From the NCBI GenBank assembly GCA_017960565.1, contig JAGCYY010000021.1, positions 1 to 47,246 of the forward strand: 47,246 bases of DNA, written 5' to 3'. How positions within the stretch are numbered: the stretch's first letter is position 1; each line of letters starts with the position of its first letter. The notes beneath the pieces were generated by a model. That model worked only from the letters and a program-made list of their open reading frames with translations, did not search any database and was not told the DNA's origin. The stretch is from a bacterium. Lineage in GTDB: Bacteria; Bacillota_I; Bacilli_A; Izemoplasmatales; UBA1188. The position numbers were made by a program, and so were the translations under genes. Shown here piece by piece: positions 34,006 to 42,524 of this stretch.

Positions 34006-36366
34006 ATGTTAATACCTATTAGTGTTTTAAAAAAATATGTCGATATAGACATTGATATAAAAGATTTCGTTAAAAACTTTTCTTTAAAAAGTGCTGAAGT
34101 AGATTCTTTTGGTCCTTTTGTGGATGTCAAAGGTCTCGTAATTGGCAAAATCCTCGCTACCAAAGATCATCCAGATTCTAATCATCTTCACATCACAACT
34201 GTAGATACTAAAGATGAAATTCAAGATATCGTTTGTGGTGCTCCTAATGTCATGGTTGGAAAGAAAGTGATAGTTGCCAAAGTTGGAACTGAACTTCCTG
34301 GTGGCATTATCAAAAAAGCGGTTATTCGAGGTGTTGAATCATGCGGCATGAACTGTGCATTAGATGAAATTGGTATCGATCATAAATTCCAAGGCTATGA
34401 AGGAATTTATTATCTTGATGATGATGCACCAGTAGGTGCTGATCCACTAAAATATTTAGGCCTTGACGACGATGTTTTAGAAATAGAATTAACTCCAAAT
34501 AGAAATGATCTATTATCAATAATTGGTGTTGCTTACGACACAAAAGCTATGCTAGGTTCTAAAATGCATATCGATTTTACAAAAGCAACAGAAGAAAAAG
34601 AAAAAGCAGATATCAAAGTCCAAACAGAAACACCTAACTGTATGAGATATCTATCTAAAGTTATCAAAGATGTTGAAATAAAAGAATCTCCAGCGTGGTT
34701 AAAAGGTGCCCTTATGAAGATGGATATTCGTCCTATAAACAATGTCGTTGATATCACAAACTATGTGCTTATGGTCACAGGACAGCCTCTCCACGCCTTC
34801 AATTATGATAAGATTAAATCTAAAAAGATTGTAGTGAGAATGGCAAAAGAAGGTGAAACCCTTACAACCTTAGATCATCAAGAAAGAACTTTAACAAAAA
34901 ATGATATGCTTATCACCGATGGTAAAAAAGGTTTATGTCTTGCCGGTGTTATGGGTGGACTCGATAGTGAAGTTGAACAAGATACTAAGAATATATTCTT
35001 AGAAGCTGCCCTCTTCAATCCTAAAACTATCAAAGAGACATCAAAGCGTTTGGGACTTTCAAGCGAATCAAGCATGAGATTTGAAAAAGGTATCGATCCA
35101 AAGATGACAGAATATGCCTTAAATCTTGCCGCAAAGATGTTTAAAGATATTGCCGGTGGTAAAGTTTTATCAGGTGGTTATTCATTCGATAATATCGATA
35201 TGAGTGATAAGATTGTCAGTGTCTCACTCAAAACTATAAACAAGGTTCTTGGTAGAACTTATACCCTTGATGAAATAAAAGATGTTTTCACTGGTCTCTC
35301 ATTTGAATATAGTTTAAAAGGCACTACATTTAAAGTGTCTATTCCAAAAAGAAGACCTGATATTGAAACATATCAAGATCTAATCGAAGAAATTGTTAGA
35401 ATCAATGGCTACGATAAGATAGATGCAGTTATCCCACCATCGACATCTTCTGGACATCTATCAAATTATCAAGCATTTGTAAGAAAAATTAGACACATTC
35501 TATCTTATAATCTAAATGAGACAATCACTTATTCTCTTACAACTCAAGAAAAAGCTACATATTTTGATAATAAAGAATATGGTCTTGTGAAAATAATGAA
35601 TCCTCTTTCAGATGATAGAATATATTTGAGACATTCAACTCTTCCATCTTTGATTGAAGTTGTAAAATATAATCAAAATAGAAAGACATTAGATAATTTC
35701 CTTTTCGAAATTGGGAGAAGATATACACTAGATAGTGAAGAAGCAATCCTATCAGGAATCCTTACAGGGACAATTTCTAATACTTTATGGAAAGGCGAAA
35801 AAGAAGAAGTTGATTTCTTCTATGTAAAAGGTTTAATAGAAAACCTCTTCAATAAACTAGGTGTTAAGAATTATTCAATTCAAAAACCTATAGATGCTTT
35901 AAGAGGCCTTCATCCAGGTGTATCTGCATCTATTCTAATTGGAAGAGAAGAAATCGGCTTTATTGGAAGACTTCATCCAGATGCAATAAAATATTTTGAT
36001 TGCCCAATGTCTTTCGTATTTGAATTCAGCCTAGAAAAATTATTTGCGGCATCTCACCCTCTTAAGACTGTAAAAGAAATTTCAAAATATCCATTCATTT
36101 CTCGTGATTTAGCACTTGTAATGGATAGTGATAAATCATGTGAATATCTAATTTCTTGCGTCAAGAAAGCTGGCAAGAGAACGCTCACAGATGTAAAAGT
36201 GTTCGATCTATTTACTGGACAATCATTAGGCGAAAATAAGAAACAAATCGCTTTAAAACTTATATTCCAAGATATGAATAGAACTCTTGAAACAGCTGAA
36301 GTTGATGATCTAGTTGAACAAATTCTATCTCAACTAGAAAAATTAGGTATCACACTTAGATCATAA
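34006..36366 (+). CDS. pheT: Phenylalanine-tRNA ligase beta subunit
   Basis: The 786-residue partner of PheS binds tRNA and carries editing activity. It has an EMAP-like tRNA-binding domain (about 40-150, with KDHPDSNHLHITTVD and VCGAPNV), the B3/B4 editing region (RPINNVVDITNYV, GQPLHAFN), the B5 domain (PKRRPDIETYQDLIEEIVRI), a synthetase-like core, and a C-terminal anticodon-binding FDX-ACB domain starting around KYPFISRDLALV. AGGAGG lies upstream of the start. The stop codon overlaps the rlmN start by one base. Confidence 0.97.
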   Translation: MLIPISVLKKYVDIDIDIKDFVKNFSLKSAEVDSFGPFVDVKGLVIGKILATKDHPDSNHLHITTVDTKDEIQDIVCGAPNVMVGKKVIVAKVGTELPGGIIKKAVIRGVESCGMNCALDEIGIDHKFQGYEGIYYLDDDAPVGADPLKYLGLDDDVLEIELTPNRNDLLSIIGVAYDTKAMLGSKMHIDFTKATEEKEKADIKVQTETPNCMRYLSKVIKDVEIKESPAWLKGALMKMDIRPINNVVDITNYVLMVTGQPLHAFNYDKIKSKKIVVRMAKEGETLTTLDHQERTLTKNDMLITDGKKGLCLAGVMGGLDSEVEQDTKNIFLEAALFNPKTIKETSKRLGLSSESSMRFEKGIDPKMTEYALNLAAKMFKDIAGGKVLSGGYSFDNIDMSDKIVSVSLKTINKVLGRTYTLDEIKDVFTGLSFEYSLKGTTFKVSIPKRRPDIETYQDLIEEIVRINGYDKIDAVIPPSTSSGHLSNYQAFVRKIRHILSYNLNETITYSLTTQEKATYFDNKEYGLVKIMNPLSDDRIYLRHSTLPSLIEVVKYNQNRKTLDNFLFEIGRRYTLDSEEAILSGILTGTISNTLWKGEKEEVDFFYVKGLIENLFNKLGVKNYSIQKPIDALRGLHPGVSASILIGREEIGFIGRLHPDAIKYFDCPMSFVFEFSLEKLFAASHPLKTVKEISKYPFISRDLALVMDSDKSCEYLISCVKKAGKRTLTDVKVFDLFTGQSLGENKKQIALKLIFQDMNRTLETAEVDDLVEQILSQLEKLGITLRS

Positions 36367-37385
36367 TGGATTCTATATTTAATTACACTCTTGAAGAATT
36401 AGAAATAAAATTCACTCAAAATAACTTCAAGAAATTCAATGCACATCAAGTCTATGATTGGATATATAAAAAAGAGACACTAGACTATAATCTCATGTCC
36501 AATATCAGTAAAGACTTAAAACAATATCTAAAAGATAATTATTCTCTTTCACTTCCAAAGATTATCATAAAAGAAATATCCAAAGATTCTACAGTTAAAT
36601 ATCTTTTTGAATTCAATGACAATTCTAAGGTTGAAGGAGTATTAATGCACCATCCATATGGCACATCATTTTGTGTTTCATCACAGGTTGGTTGCAATAT
36701 GGGATGCACATTTTGCGCATCAGGGCTTAAGAAAAAAACGAGAGATCTTGAACCTTATGAAATGGTTTCGATGATTCTCTTATCATCTATTGATTCAGCA
36801 GAAAGAATAAGCCATATCGTAATTATGGGAACCGGAGAACCTCTCGACAATTACGATAATGTGGTTAAATTCATAAAAATAATCAATAGCCCAAAAGGAC
36901 TTGAAATAGGTATTAGGCATATCACACTTTCCACATCAGGTATCGTTCCTAATATCTATAAACTCGCAGATTTAAATTTTGGAATAAATCTTGCGATATC
37001 ACTGCATGCTCCAACAAACGAACTTAGATCTAAACTTATGCCGATAAATAAGGCATATAGAATATCTGATATAATTGAGGCAGTGAAATATTATTTTGAA
37101 AAAACTGGCAGAAGGATTACATTTGAATATCTGCTTCTAGAAGGTGTTAATGATTCAAGACTATATGCAGATAAACTCGCAGATTTACTCTCTGGTCTAA
37201 ATTCATACGTAAACCTGATACCATATAACCACGTCGAAGAATTTTCTTATAAAGCATCTACATCAAAATCTTCACTAGATTTTTATGATCAGCTTAAAAA
37301 ACGTGGTATCAATGTCACTCTAAGGCACAAGATGGGTGATGATATAGATGCTGCATGTGGACAGCTCAGAAGCAAGGTAAACTAA
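36366..37385 (+). CDS. rlmN: Dual-specificity 23S rRNA/tRNA adenine-C2 methyltransferase
   Basis: Radical SAM enzyme that methylates C2 of A2503 in 23S rRNA and A37 in some tRNAs. The 339-residue protein has the cluster motif CNMGCTFCASG (Cys110, Cys114, Cys117) and the second catalytic Cys331 in ACGQL near the C-terminus. GTGEPLDNYDNV and LAISLHAPTNELRSKLMP are family hallmarks; the conserved downstream Cys position distinguishes RlmN/Cfr enzymes. The ATG overlaps the pheT stop (TAATG), so translation is coupled. Confidence 0.95.
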   Translation: MDSIFNYTLEELEIKFTQNNFKKFNAHQVYDWIYKKETLDYNLMSNISKDLKQYLKDNYSLSLPKIIIKEISKDSTVKYLFEFNDNSKVEGVLMHHPYGTSFCVSSQVGCNMGCTFCASGLKKKTRDLEPYEMVSMILLSSIDSAERISHIVIMGTGEPLDNYDNVVKFIKIINSPKGLEIGIRHITLSTSGIVPNIYKLADLNFGINLAISLHAPTNELRSKLMPINKAYRISDIIEAVKYYFEKTGRRITFEYLLLEGVNDSRLYADKLADLLSGLNSYVNLIPYNHVEEFSYKASTSKSSLDFYDQLKKRGINVTLRHKMGDDIDAACGQLRSKVN

Positions 37386-37404
37386 AAAAAGGTGGATAAA
37401 TATT

Positions 37405-38538
37405 ATGGCACAAACAATTAAAAGAATTGGGATTCTTACAAGTGGGGGAGATTGTTCTGGACTAAACGCAGTTATAGAATCAGTTGTAAAATCCGCTTCT
37501 AGTAAAAACATTCAAGTATTAGGTTTCAAGATGGGTTATGATGGCCTTCTACGTAACGACTATGTTCTCTTAGACAATGCAAGCGTTAGAAACATCGGTC
37601 ATGAAGGCGGTTCAATCCTCGGTAACTCTAATAAGACTAATCTATTCAAAAGAAGAATCTTTGATGAAAAAGGAGAAATCACTTATAGAGATGATTCTAT
37701 GATCGCTGTAAAGAATCTACAAAATGATTCTGTAGATGCTTTAGTGGTTGTCGGTGGAGATGGTTCTATGACAAGCGCAAGAGATTTTGCACGTCTCGGT
37801 GTAAATGTCGTATGTATCCCTAAAACAATCGATAATGACGTTCCATATACTGATAAAACATTCGGTTATTCAACCGCTGTTGAAAGAATCGCTGATGCTC
37901 TATCGTCAATCAAAACTACTGGATATAGTCACAATAGAGTTATGATTCTTGAAGTTATGGGAAGACATGCTGGCTGGCTTGCACTTGAAGGTGGCCTATC
38001 TGGTGATGCTGATTTTATATTGCTTCCAGAAATTCCATACAACATCGATCATATTGCTGAAAAACTTATTGAAAGATACAATCTAGGTTTCAAATCAACT
38101 TTGATCTGTGTATCTGAAGGTGCTCACCCAAAAAATGGTAAAGTCACTGCCACTGTTAATTCCAAATATCCAGACAGTGTTAAACTCGGTGGAGTTGGCT
38201 CAAAGATTGCTTTTGAACTTGAAGAAAAGATCAAAAATGTCACTGATCAAGAAGTTCGATGCACAAATTTAAGTTATATTCAAAGAGGTGGCAACACCAA
38301 CTATTCTGACCGTATCTTATCATTTAGATATGGTTCATTCGCAGTAGACACAATCATGAAAGGCGAATTTGGTGTAATGGTGGCGATGAGAGGTGAAAAA
38401 ATTGTCACTGTCAAGCTTGAAGATGTAGTAGGAAATGGACCAATGGGCGAAACATCTAAAGGTGGAATGAAAAATGTAACTGAAGATTCTGACCTTTTAA
38501 GATGCGCTCGTTCAATGGGCGTATATCTAGGTGAATAA
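37405..38538 (+). CDS. pfkA: 6-phosphofructokinase (phosphoryl donor uncertain)
   Basis: Phosphorylates fructose 6-phosphate in glycolysis. The 377-residue protein is longer than the 320 residues of classical bacterial ATP enzymes. The donor-site motif is GGDGS (Gly120, equal to Gly104 of E. coli, typical of ATP use). The next motif is PKTIDND with Lys140, equal to position 124, where classical ATP enzymes have Gly and pyrophosphate enzymes have Lys. This mix is known in the clade III type, in which donors vary; ATP is favoured by Gly120. Catalytic Asp143 and the MGRHAGWLA segment are intact. It stands between rlmN and rsgA, where Bacillus has prpC-prkC. Confidence 0.92.
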   Translation: MAQTIKRIGILTSGGDCSGLNAVIESVVKSASSKNIQVLGFKMGYDGLLRNDYVLLDNASVRNIGHEGGSILGNSNKTNLFKRRIFDEKGEITYRDDSMIAVKNLQNDSVDALVVVGGDGSMTSARDFARLGVNVVCIPKTIDNDVPYTDKTFGYSTAVERIADALSSIKTTGYSHNRVMILEVMGRHAGWLALEGGLSGDADFILLPEIPYNIDHIAEKLIERYNLGFKSTLICVSEGAHPKNGKVTATVNSKYPDSVKLGGVGSKIAFELEEKIKNVTDQEVRCTNLSYIQRGGNTNYSDRILSFRYGSFAVDTIMKGEFGVMVAMRGEKIVTVKLEDVVGNGPMGETSKGGMKNVTEDSDLLRCARSMGVYLGE

Positions 38539-38540
38539 TA

Positions 38541-39410
38541 TTGGTTGGAAGAATAATCAAGAATATCTCTAACGAATACACAGTACTAAGTGATAATGGC
38601 GATATTTTAAATCTAAAACCTAGGGGAAAATTCAGGTATTTAGAAGAAAATATCAAAGTTGGAGATTTTGTCGAATTTGATTTGAATACAATCACAAAAA
38701 TTCTTGAAAGAAAGAATACATTTTTACGACCATTCATATCAAACGTTGACTATGTTCTAATAATCACATCCCTTAAACGTCCAGACATCAATTATGAATT
38801 ATTAGATAAATTTTTAATCAACGTTGAAAGTGAAAATGTCACACCAATAATCGTTATCACAAAAACCGATCTTGCAAGTTCTACTGAAATATGTGAACTC
38901 GATCAAAATATGGCTTATTATAGAAAATTTTACAATGTTTTCTATTCAGACTATAATGGTCTAAAAGAAAAAGATTCTTTATTAAAACTCTTGGATAATA
39001 AAATAAGTGTTGTTTCTGGACAAACAGGTGCTGGAAAAAGTCACTTACTCAATACATTAAAAGAAGACCTGCACTTAAAAACGCAAGAAATTAGTGATGC
39101 CCTTGGTAGAGGAAAACACACCACAAGGCATACAGAATTAATTAAAATCGAAAATTTTTATATTGCAGATACTCCAGGTTTTTCAAGCCTTGATCTAATA
39201 AACATCAAATCCAAAAACCTCAAAGAATGTTTCCCAGAATTTGTCGAAGAATTAAATAAATGTAAATACAATGAATGCACACACACTCATGAACCTTCAT
39301 GTATTATCAAACAAAAACTTCAAGAAGGAACCATTCTAAAATCTAGATATGAGAATTATTTAAAATTTTATTTAGACTTAAAAGAAAATGAAAAAGTATA
39401 TAAAAGATAG
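38541..39410 (+). CDS. rsgA: Ribosome small-subunit GTPase RsgA
   Basis: Late 30S assembly GTPase with a circularly permuted G domain. The 289-residue protein has an OB-fold N-terminus, then G4 (TKTD, 107-110), then G1 (GQTGAGKS, 160-167), RGKHTTRH for G2, and G3 (DTPG, 210-213), the permuted order. The C-terminal zinc-binding region is Cys-rich (CKYNECTHTHEPSC). It starts at a TTG 2 bases after the pfkA stop, with AGGTG inside the pfkA end, so it is probably coupled. rpe follows 2 bases on, the order found in Bacillus. Confidence 0.95.
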   Translation: MVGRIIKNISNEYTVLSDNGDILNLKPRGKFRYLEENIKVGDFVEFDLNTITKILERKNTFLRPFISNVDYVLIITSLKRPDINYELLDKFLINVESENVTPIIVITKTDLASSTEICELDQNMAYYRKFYNVFYSDYNGLKEKDSLLKLLDNKISVVSGQTGAGKSHLLNTLKEDLHLKTQEISDALGRGKHTTRHTELIKIENFYIADTPGFSSLDLINIKSKNLKECFPEFVEELNKCKYNECTHTHEPSCIIKQKLQEGTILKSRYENYLKFYLDLKENEKVYKR

Positions 39411-39412
39411 GT

Positions 39413-40066
39413 ATGTTAGTTAATTTATCGATATTAAATGCTGATTTAAATAATATTGAAGACTTTTTAAAGCCTCTTTTAGGTATAAAAATTATTCATA
39501 TGGATATTATGGATGGCAAATTCGTCAAAGAAACATCTTTTGATGAAAAAATCGTAAAGAGATCAAAAGAAACTCTCCCTAATACCATCATAGATTGTCA
39601 TTTAATGGTTGAAAACCCTATTGAAAAAATCCAAAAATATAGGGAAGCTGGAGCTGACTATTTCACATTTCATTATGAAACAGGTAATATAACTAATACT
39701 ATAAATGAAATTCATAAAAGTGGTATGAAAGCTGGCATATCTATTAACCCAACGACTGATGTTTCATCTATAGTGCCATATCTCGATATGCTTGATTTAG
39801 TACTCATAATGAGTGTTTGGCCTGGAAGAGGTGGTCAATCATTTATTGATTCATCAGTTGATAAAGTCAAATTCTTATCTGATTATCGAAAAGAAAATAA
39901 TCTAAATTATTTAATAAGCATAGATGGCGGAATAAACTTAAAAACATATAGTCTTATTAAACCATATTGTGATCTTGCGGTCGTCGGTTCGGCAATCACA
40001 AAATCAAGTGACTATGTGAAAACATATAATGAATATGTAAGTTTATTCAAAAAAGAGGAGGAATAA
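39413..40066 (+). CDS. rpe: Ribulose-phosphate 3-epimerase
   Basis: Interconverts ribulose 5-phosphate and xylulose 5-phosphate in the pentose phosphate pathway. The 217-residue TIM-barrel protein has the metal and catalytic motifs HMDIMDGKFV, DCHLMVENP, MSVWPGRGGQSF and SIDGGI, then VVGSAI for phosphate binding. The length is typical. It lies 2 bases after rsgA and 4 bases before the protease gene. Confidence 0.95.
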   Translation: MLVNLSILNADLNNIEDFLKPLLGIKIIHMDIMDGKFVKETSFDEKIVKRSKETLPNTIIDCHLMVENPIEKIQKYREAGADYFTFHYETGNITNTINEIHKSGMKAGISINPTTDVSSIVPYLDMLDLVLIMSVWPGRGGQSFIDSSVDKVKFLSDYRKENNLNYLISIDGGINLKTYSLIKPYCDLAVVGSAITKSSDYVKTYNEYVSLFKKEEE

Positions 40067-40070
40067 GCAT

Positions 40071-41318
40071 ATGAAAATCATCAAAAAAATTATGCCAATA
40101 ATCTTTCTTTCTTTTATTTTAATGCTTCTTACTGGTTGTGATCTCTTTAACCCTAATAGAACATCTTCAAAACCGGAATCTACAATCGATTACAATAGAA
40201 TTGTAAGTTCTATCTATTCTGATGTCTATGACAAAATTGAAAGAGAACTATATGACCAAATCTATAATGAAATCAAACAAGAATTCATTGAAGGTACAGT
40301 CGATATTGATGAAATACAAAATAGAATCTTAAGGGTTGTCGCAAAAGCTTCCCCAGTCTCAATCGGTGTTTCAGCATTAGTAGTAAACACCCTAGGTGAA
40401 GAAATAACATATTCTGTCGGTTCTGGTGTGATTATCGAACAAGAAGAACTTGAAAACAGCGATAAACAATATAGATATTATTTCTTCACAAATCATCATG
40501 TCATAAGTGGTGGTACAAGATATCGAGCAACTTTCATAGATGACACATATATTCCGGCAAATCTCGTAGGTTCTGATGAAACAACCGATATCGCTCTTCT
40601 ATATTTTGATTCTAATAGATTATATGCAGTTGCCGAACTTGGTGATTCAGACAAAGCTAAAATCGGTGAAATTGTCTTATCGGTTGGTAACCCCAAAGGT
40701 GAATCTCTCTTCGGTTCAGTCACAATGGGAATAATAGGTGGCAAAGATAGACACTTGATTGAAAATGGTATAATCAACACCCTTGTATCTTATATCCAAC
40801 ACGATGCCGCAATCAATTCAGGAAATAGTGGTGGTGGGCTATTTGATCTCGATGGTAAAGTCGTTGGAATCAACACCGCAAAATATACATCAAGCGAAAT
40901 AGAAGGTTTAAATTTTGCAATCCCTATCAATTCAGCCAAAGAAGTAATATATGAAATAAGAAATTTTGGTCACTATAGTGGCAAAGTATCATTCGGTATT
41001 TCTGTAACTTCCGTAAAGGACCTAACTCAAGCTGGAAAAGAAACATATTTCGTTCCAAAAGAACTCACAGAAGGTGTCTTAGTTCGTGATGTTCAGTCTA
41101 CTGGTTCAGCGTATAATATATTAAAAGTAAATGATGTAATTGTAGAAGCTGACGGTAAGAAAATATCAACCTCTGAAGATCTATCAAGAGCGATTATGAA
41201 TTATCGAATCGGTGACACTATTCACCTAGTAGTAATAAGACCTATATTAGATCAAGAATCAGGAACTACAACTTCAGAATTTGTTGAACTTGATATAACA
41301 TTCATAAGAAATAGATAA
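40071..41318 (+). CDS. HtrA/DegP-like serine protease lipoprotein
   Basis: Surface protease or chaperone of the HtrA family. The 415-residue protein begins with a signal peptide and lipobox LLTGC (Cys23), so it is lipid-anchored; most Bacillus HtrA proteins use a transmembrane anchor instead. A Tyr- and charge-rich linker (about 38-75) may form a short coiled coil. The trypsin-like domain has His143 (TNHHVI), Asp173 (TTDIALL) and Ser253 (GNSGGG). One PDZ domain occupies about 300-400 (GVLVRDVQSTGSA, VNDVIVEADGKKI). The catalytic triad is complete. The start follows GAGGAGG. It is the last gene of the pheS run. Confidence 0.93.
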   Translation: MKIIKKIMPIIFLSFILMLLTGCDLFNPNRTSSKPESTIDYNRIVSSIYSDVYDKIERELYDQIYNEIKQEFIEGTVDIDEIQNRILRVVAKASPVSIGVSALVVNTLGEEITYSVGSGVIIEQEELENSDKQYRYYFFTNHHVISGGTRYRATFIDDTYIPANLVGSDETTDIALLYFDSNRLYAVAELGDSDKAKIGEIVLSVGNPKGESLFGSVTMGIIGGKDRHLIENGIINTLVSYIQHDAAINSGNSGGGLFDLDGKVVGINTAKYTSSEIEGLNFAIPINSAKEVIYEIRNFGHYSGKVSFGISVTSVKDLTQAGKETYFVPKELTEGVLVRDVQSTGSAYNILKVNDVIVEADGKKISTSEDLSRAIMNYRIGDTIHLVVIRPILDQESGTTTSEFVELDITFIRNR

Positions 41319-41348
41319 AAGATGCATATTCCCGTGCATCTTTTATTA
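41318..41348 (+). terminator. Terminator after the HtrA-like gene
   Basis: AAAAGATGCA and TGCATCTTTT pair around an 8-base loop (41318-41345). It overlaps the last base of the stop codon. Confidence 0.75.
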
Positions 41349-41420
41349 TTAAGAATGAAGTAAAAAAATCATCTAAAAATATCTTATATTTTATTCATAA
41401 AATATACAAGTTTAGTCATA

Positions 41421-41449
41421 TTGCAAAAAATACTATTTTAATCTACAAT
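41421..41449 (+). promoter_or_regulatory. Promoter of the LytTR regulator gene
   Basis: TTGCAA (41421-41426) and TACAAT (41444-41449) are 17 bases apart, 46 bases before the start codon. Confidence 0.55.
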
Positions 41450-41495
41450 AAAATAAAGCACTTTATATTTACTAATATAAAAACTGGCAGGTTAT

Positions 41496-42218
41496 ATGAT
41501 TGAGATATTATCGATTGCGATTGTTGAAGATGAAGAAAATGCTTATACAGAACTTCAGACAAGAATCGCAAAATATGAAATCGACAAAGGAATTAAAATA
41601 GAAATCGACTGGTTCAAAAACGCAGAATTATTGGTTGATAAATTTCAATCAAAATATGATGCAATCTTTCTAGATATTGATCTTCCTGGTGGGATGAATG
41701 GAATTCAAGCTGCGAAGAGAATCAGAGAAGTTGATGATAGTGTAATCATCATTTTTGTCACAAATATGAAACAATATGTCGTGAGCGGTTATGAAGTATC
41801 TGCCTTAAATTACATAATAAAGCCAATCAAATATCAAGCTCTTCATATGTCACTTGATAAAATAATTAGAATATCTGAATTGACCCAAAATAACCATATT
41901 CTCATAAAGACAAGCGGTTACATTGAAAGAGTCAACATAAATAGTATATATTACATAGATATATATAACCACGTTCTCACAATCCACACAACTACGAAAA
42001 AGATTGAAACTTATTCGACTCTATCAGATTTTGAAAATCGACTCAAAGATAATTTCTTTTTCAAAATTAACAATTACACTCTTGTCAATTTAAGGCATGT
42101 GAAGAGATTCACCACAAAAGAAATAATAATAAGTAATGGTGATAATCTTCAAATATCGAGAAGAAGAAGAAAAGATTTTCTTGATTCTTTAGTTAAATAC
42201 TCTGGTGAAATTCTCTAA
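41496..42218 (+). CDS. LytTR-family response regulator
   Basis: The 240-residue two-domain regulator has a receiver with acidic Glu11-Asp12, phospho-acceptor Asp60 in FLDIDLPGG and Lys109 in IIKP. A LytTR DNA-binding domain covers about 138-235 (INSIYYIDIYNHVLTIHTT, FFKINNYTLVNLRHV). LytTR regulators act on peptide or cell-envelope signals, usually with a membrane kinase; none is visible here. It lies alone under its own promoter, 306 bases upstream of the giant GH3 gene in the same direction, so that gene is a possible target. Confidence 0.92.
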   Translation: MIEILSIAIVEDEENAYTELQTRIAKYEIDKGIKIEIDWFKNAELLVDKFQSKYDAIFLDIDLPGGMNGIQAAKRIREVDDSVIIIFVTNMKQYVVSGYEVSALNYIIKPIKYQALHMSLDKIIRISELTQNNHILIKTSGYIERVNINSIYYIDIYNHVLTIHTTTKKIETYSTLSDFENRLKDNFFFKINNYTLVNLRHVKRFTTKEIIISNGDNLQISRRRRKDFLDSLVKYSGEIL

Positions 42219-42246
42219 TTATAAAAATATTGCAATATTTATAATT
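42217..42246. repeat. Palindrome at the end of the LytTR gene
   Basis: AAATATTGCAATATTT (42225-42240) is a perfect 16-base palindrome. It is extended by flanking AATTATA / TATAATT with a 2-base bulge. All AT apart from the centre; it could be a weak terminator or a binding site. Confidence 0.4.
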
Positions 42247-42311
42247 ATTATGTGCAGAAAATGCAATATAATAAAAAAATAAATAAATTATATTTCAAAT
42301 ACAATACGAAT

Positions 42312-42335
42312 AAGGTGTGAAATTCACATCTTTTT
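42312..42335 (+). terminator. Terminator-like hairpin in the LytTR-GH3 intergenic region
   Basis: AAGGTGTGA and TCACATCTT form a 9-base stem (one G-T pair) with a 3-base loop, followed by TTT. The rest of the 306-base gap is AT-rich. It holds TACGAATAA twice (42305-42313 and 42344-42352), a candidate promoter at 42378-42407 and the GH3 ribosome binding site. Confidence 0.6.
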
Positions 42336-42377
42336 CTACCACTTACGAATAAAATTTAACCACTCAAGTGTCTTATA

Positions 42378-42407
42378 TTGAAAATACATTGCGTATAAAT
42401 GTAATAT
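42378..42407 (+). promoter_or_regulatory. Candidate promoter of the GH3 gene
   Basis: TTGAAA (42378-42383) and TAATAT (42402-42407) are 18 bases apart. This leaves a leader of about 110 bases, ending in the strong site AGGAGGAG before ATG at 42525. Confidence 0.4.
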
Positions 42408-42524
42408 AAATCGATAACAGTTTTTAATTTATTTTATGAATAAAATCACTTAGCATTTCTTCAAGTTATAAATGGTTAATTCCATAAACACATAAAAATA
42501 AACATAGGAGGAGATTTTAAGTTT

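Noticed and set aside
42305-42352. TACGAATAA direct repeat as a LytTR binding site
   Set aside because: Spacing (39 bases) and sequence do not fit the usual pair of short LytTR repeats; left as an unexplained repeat.
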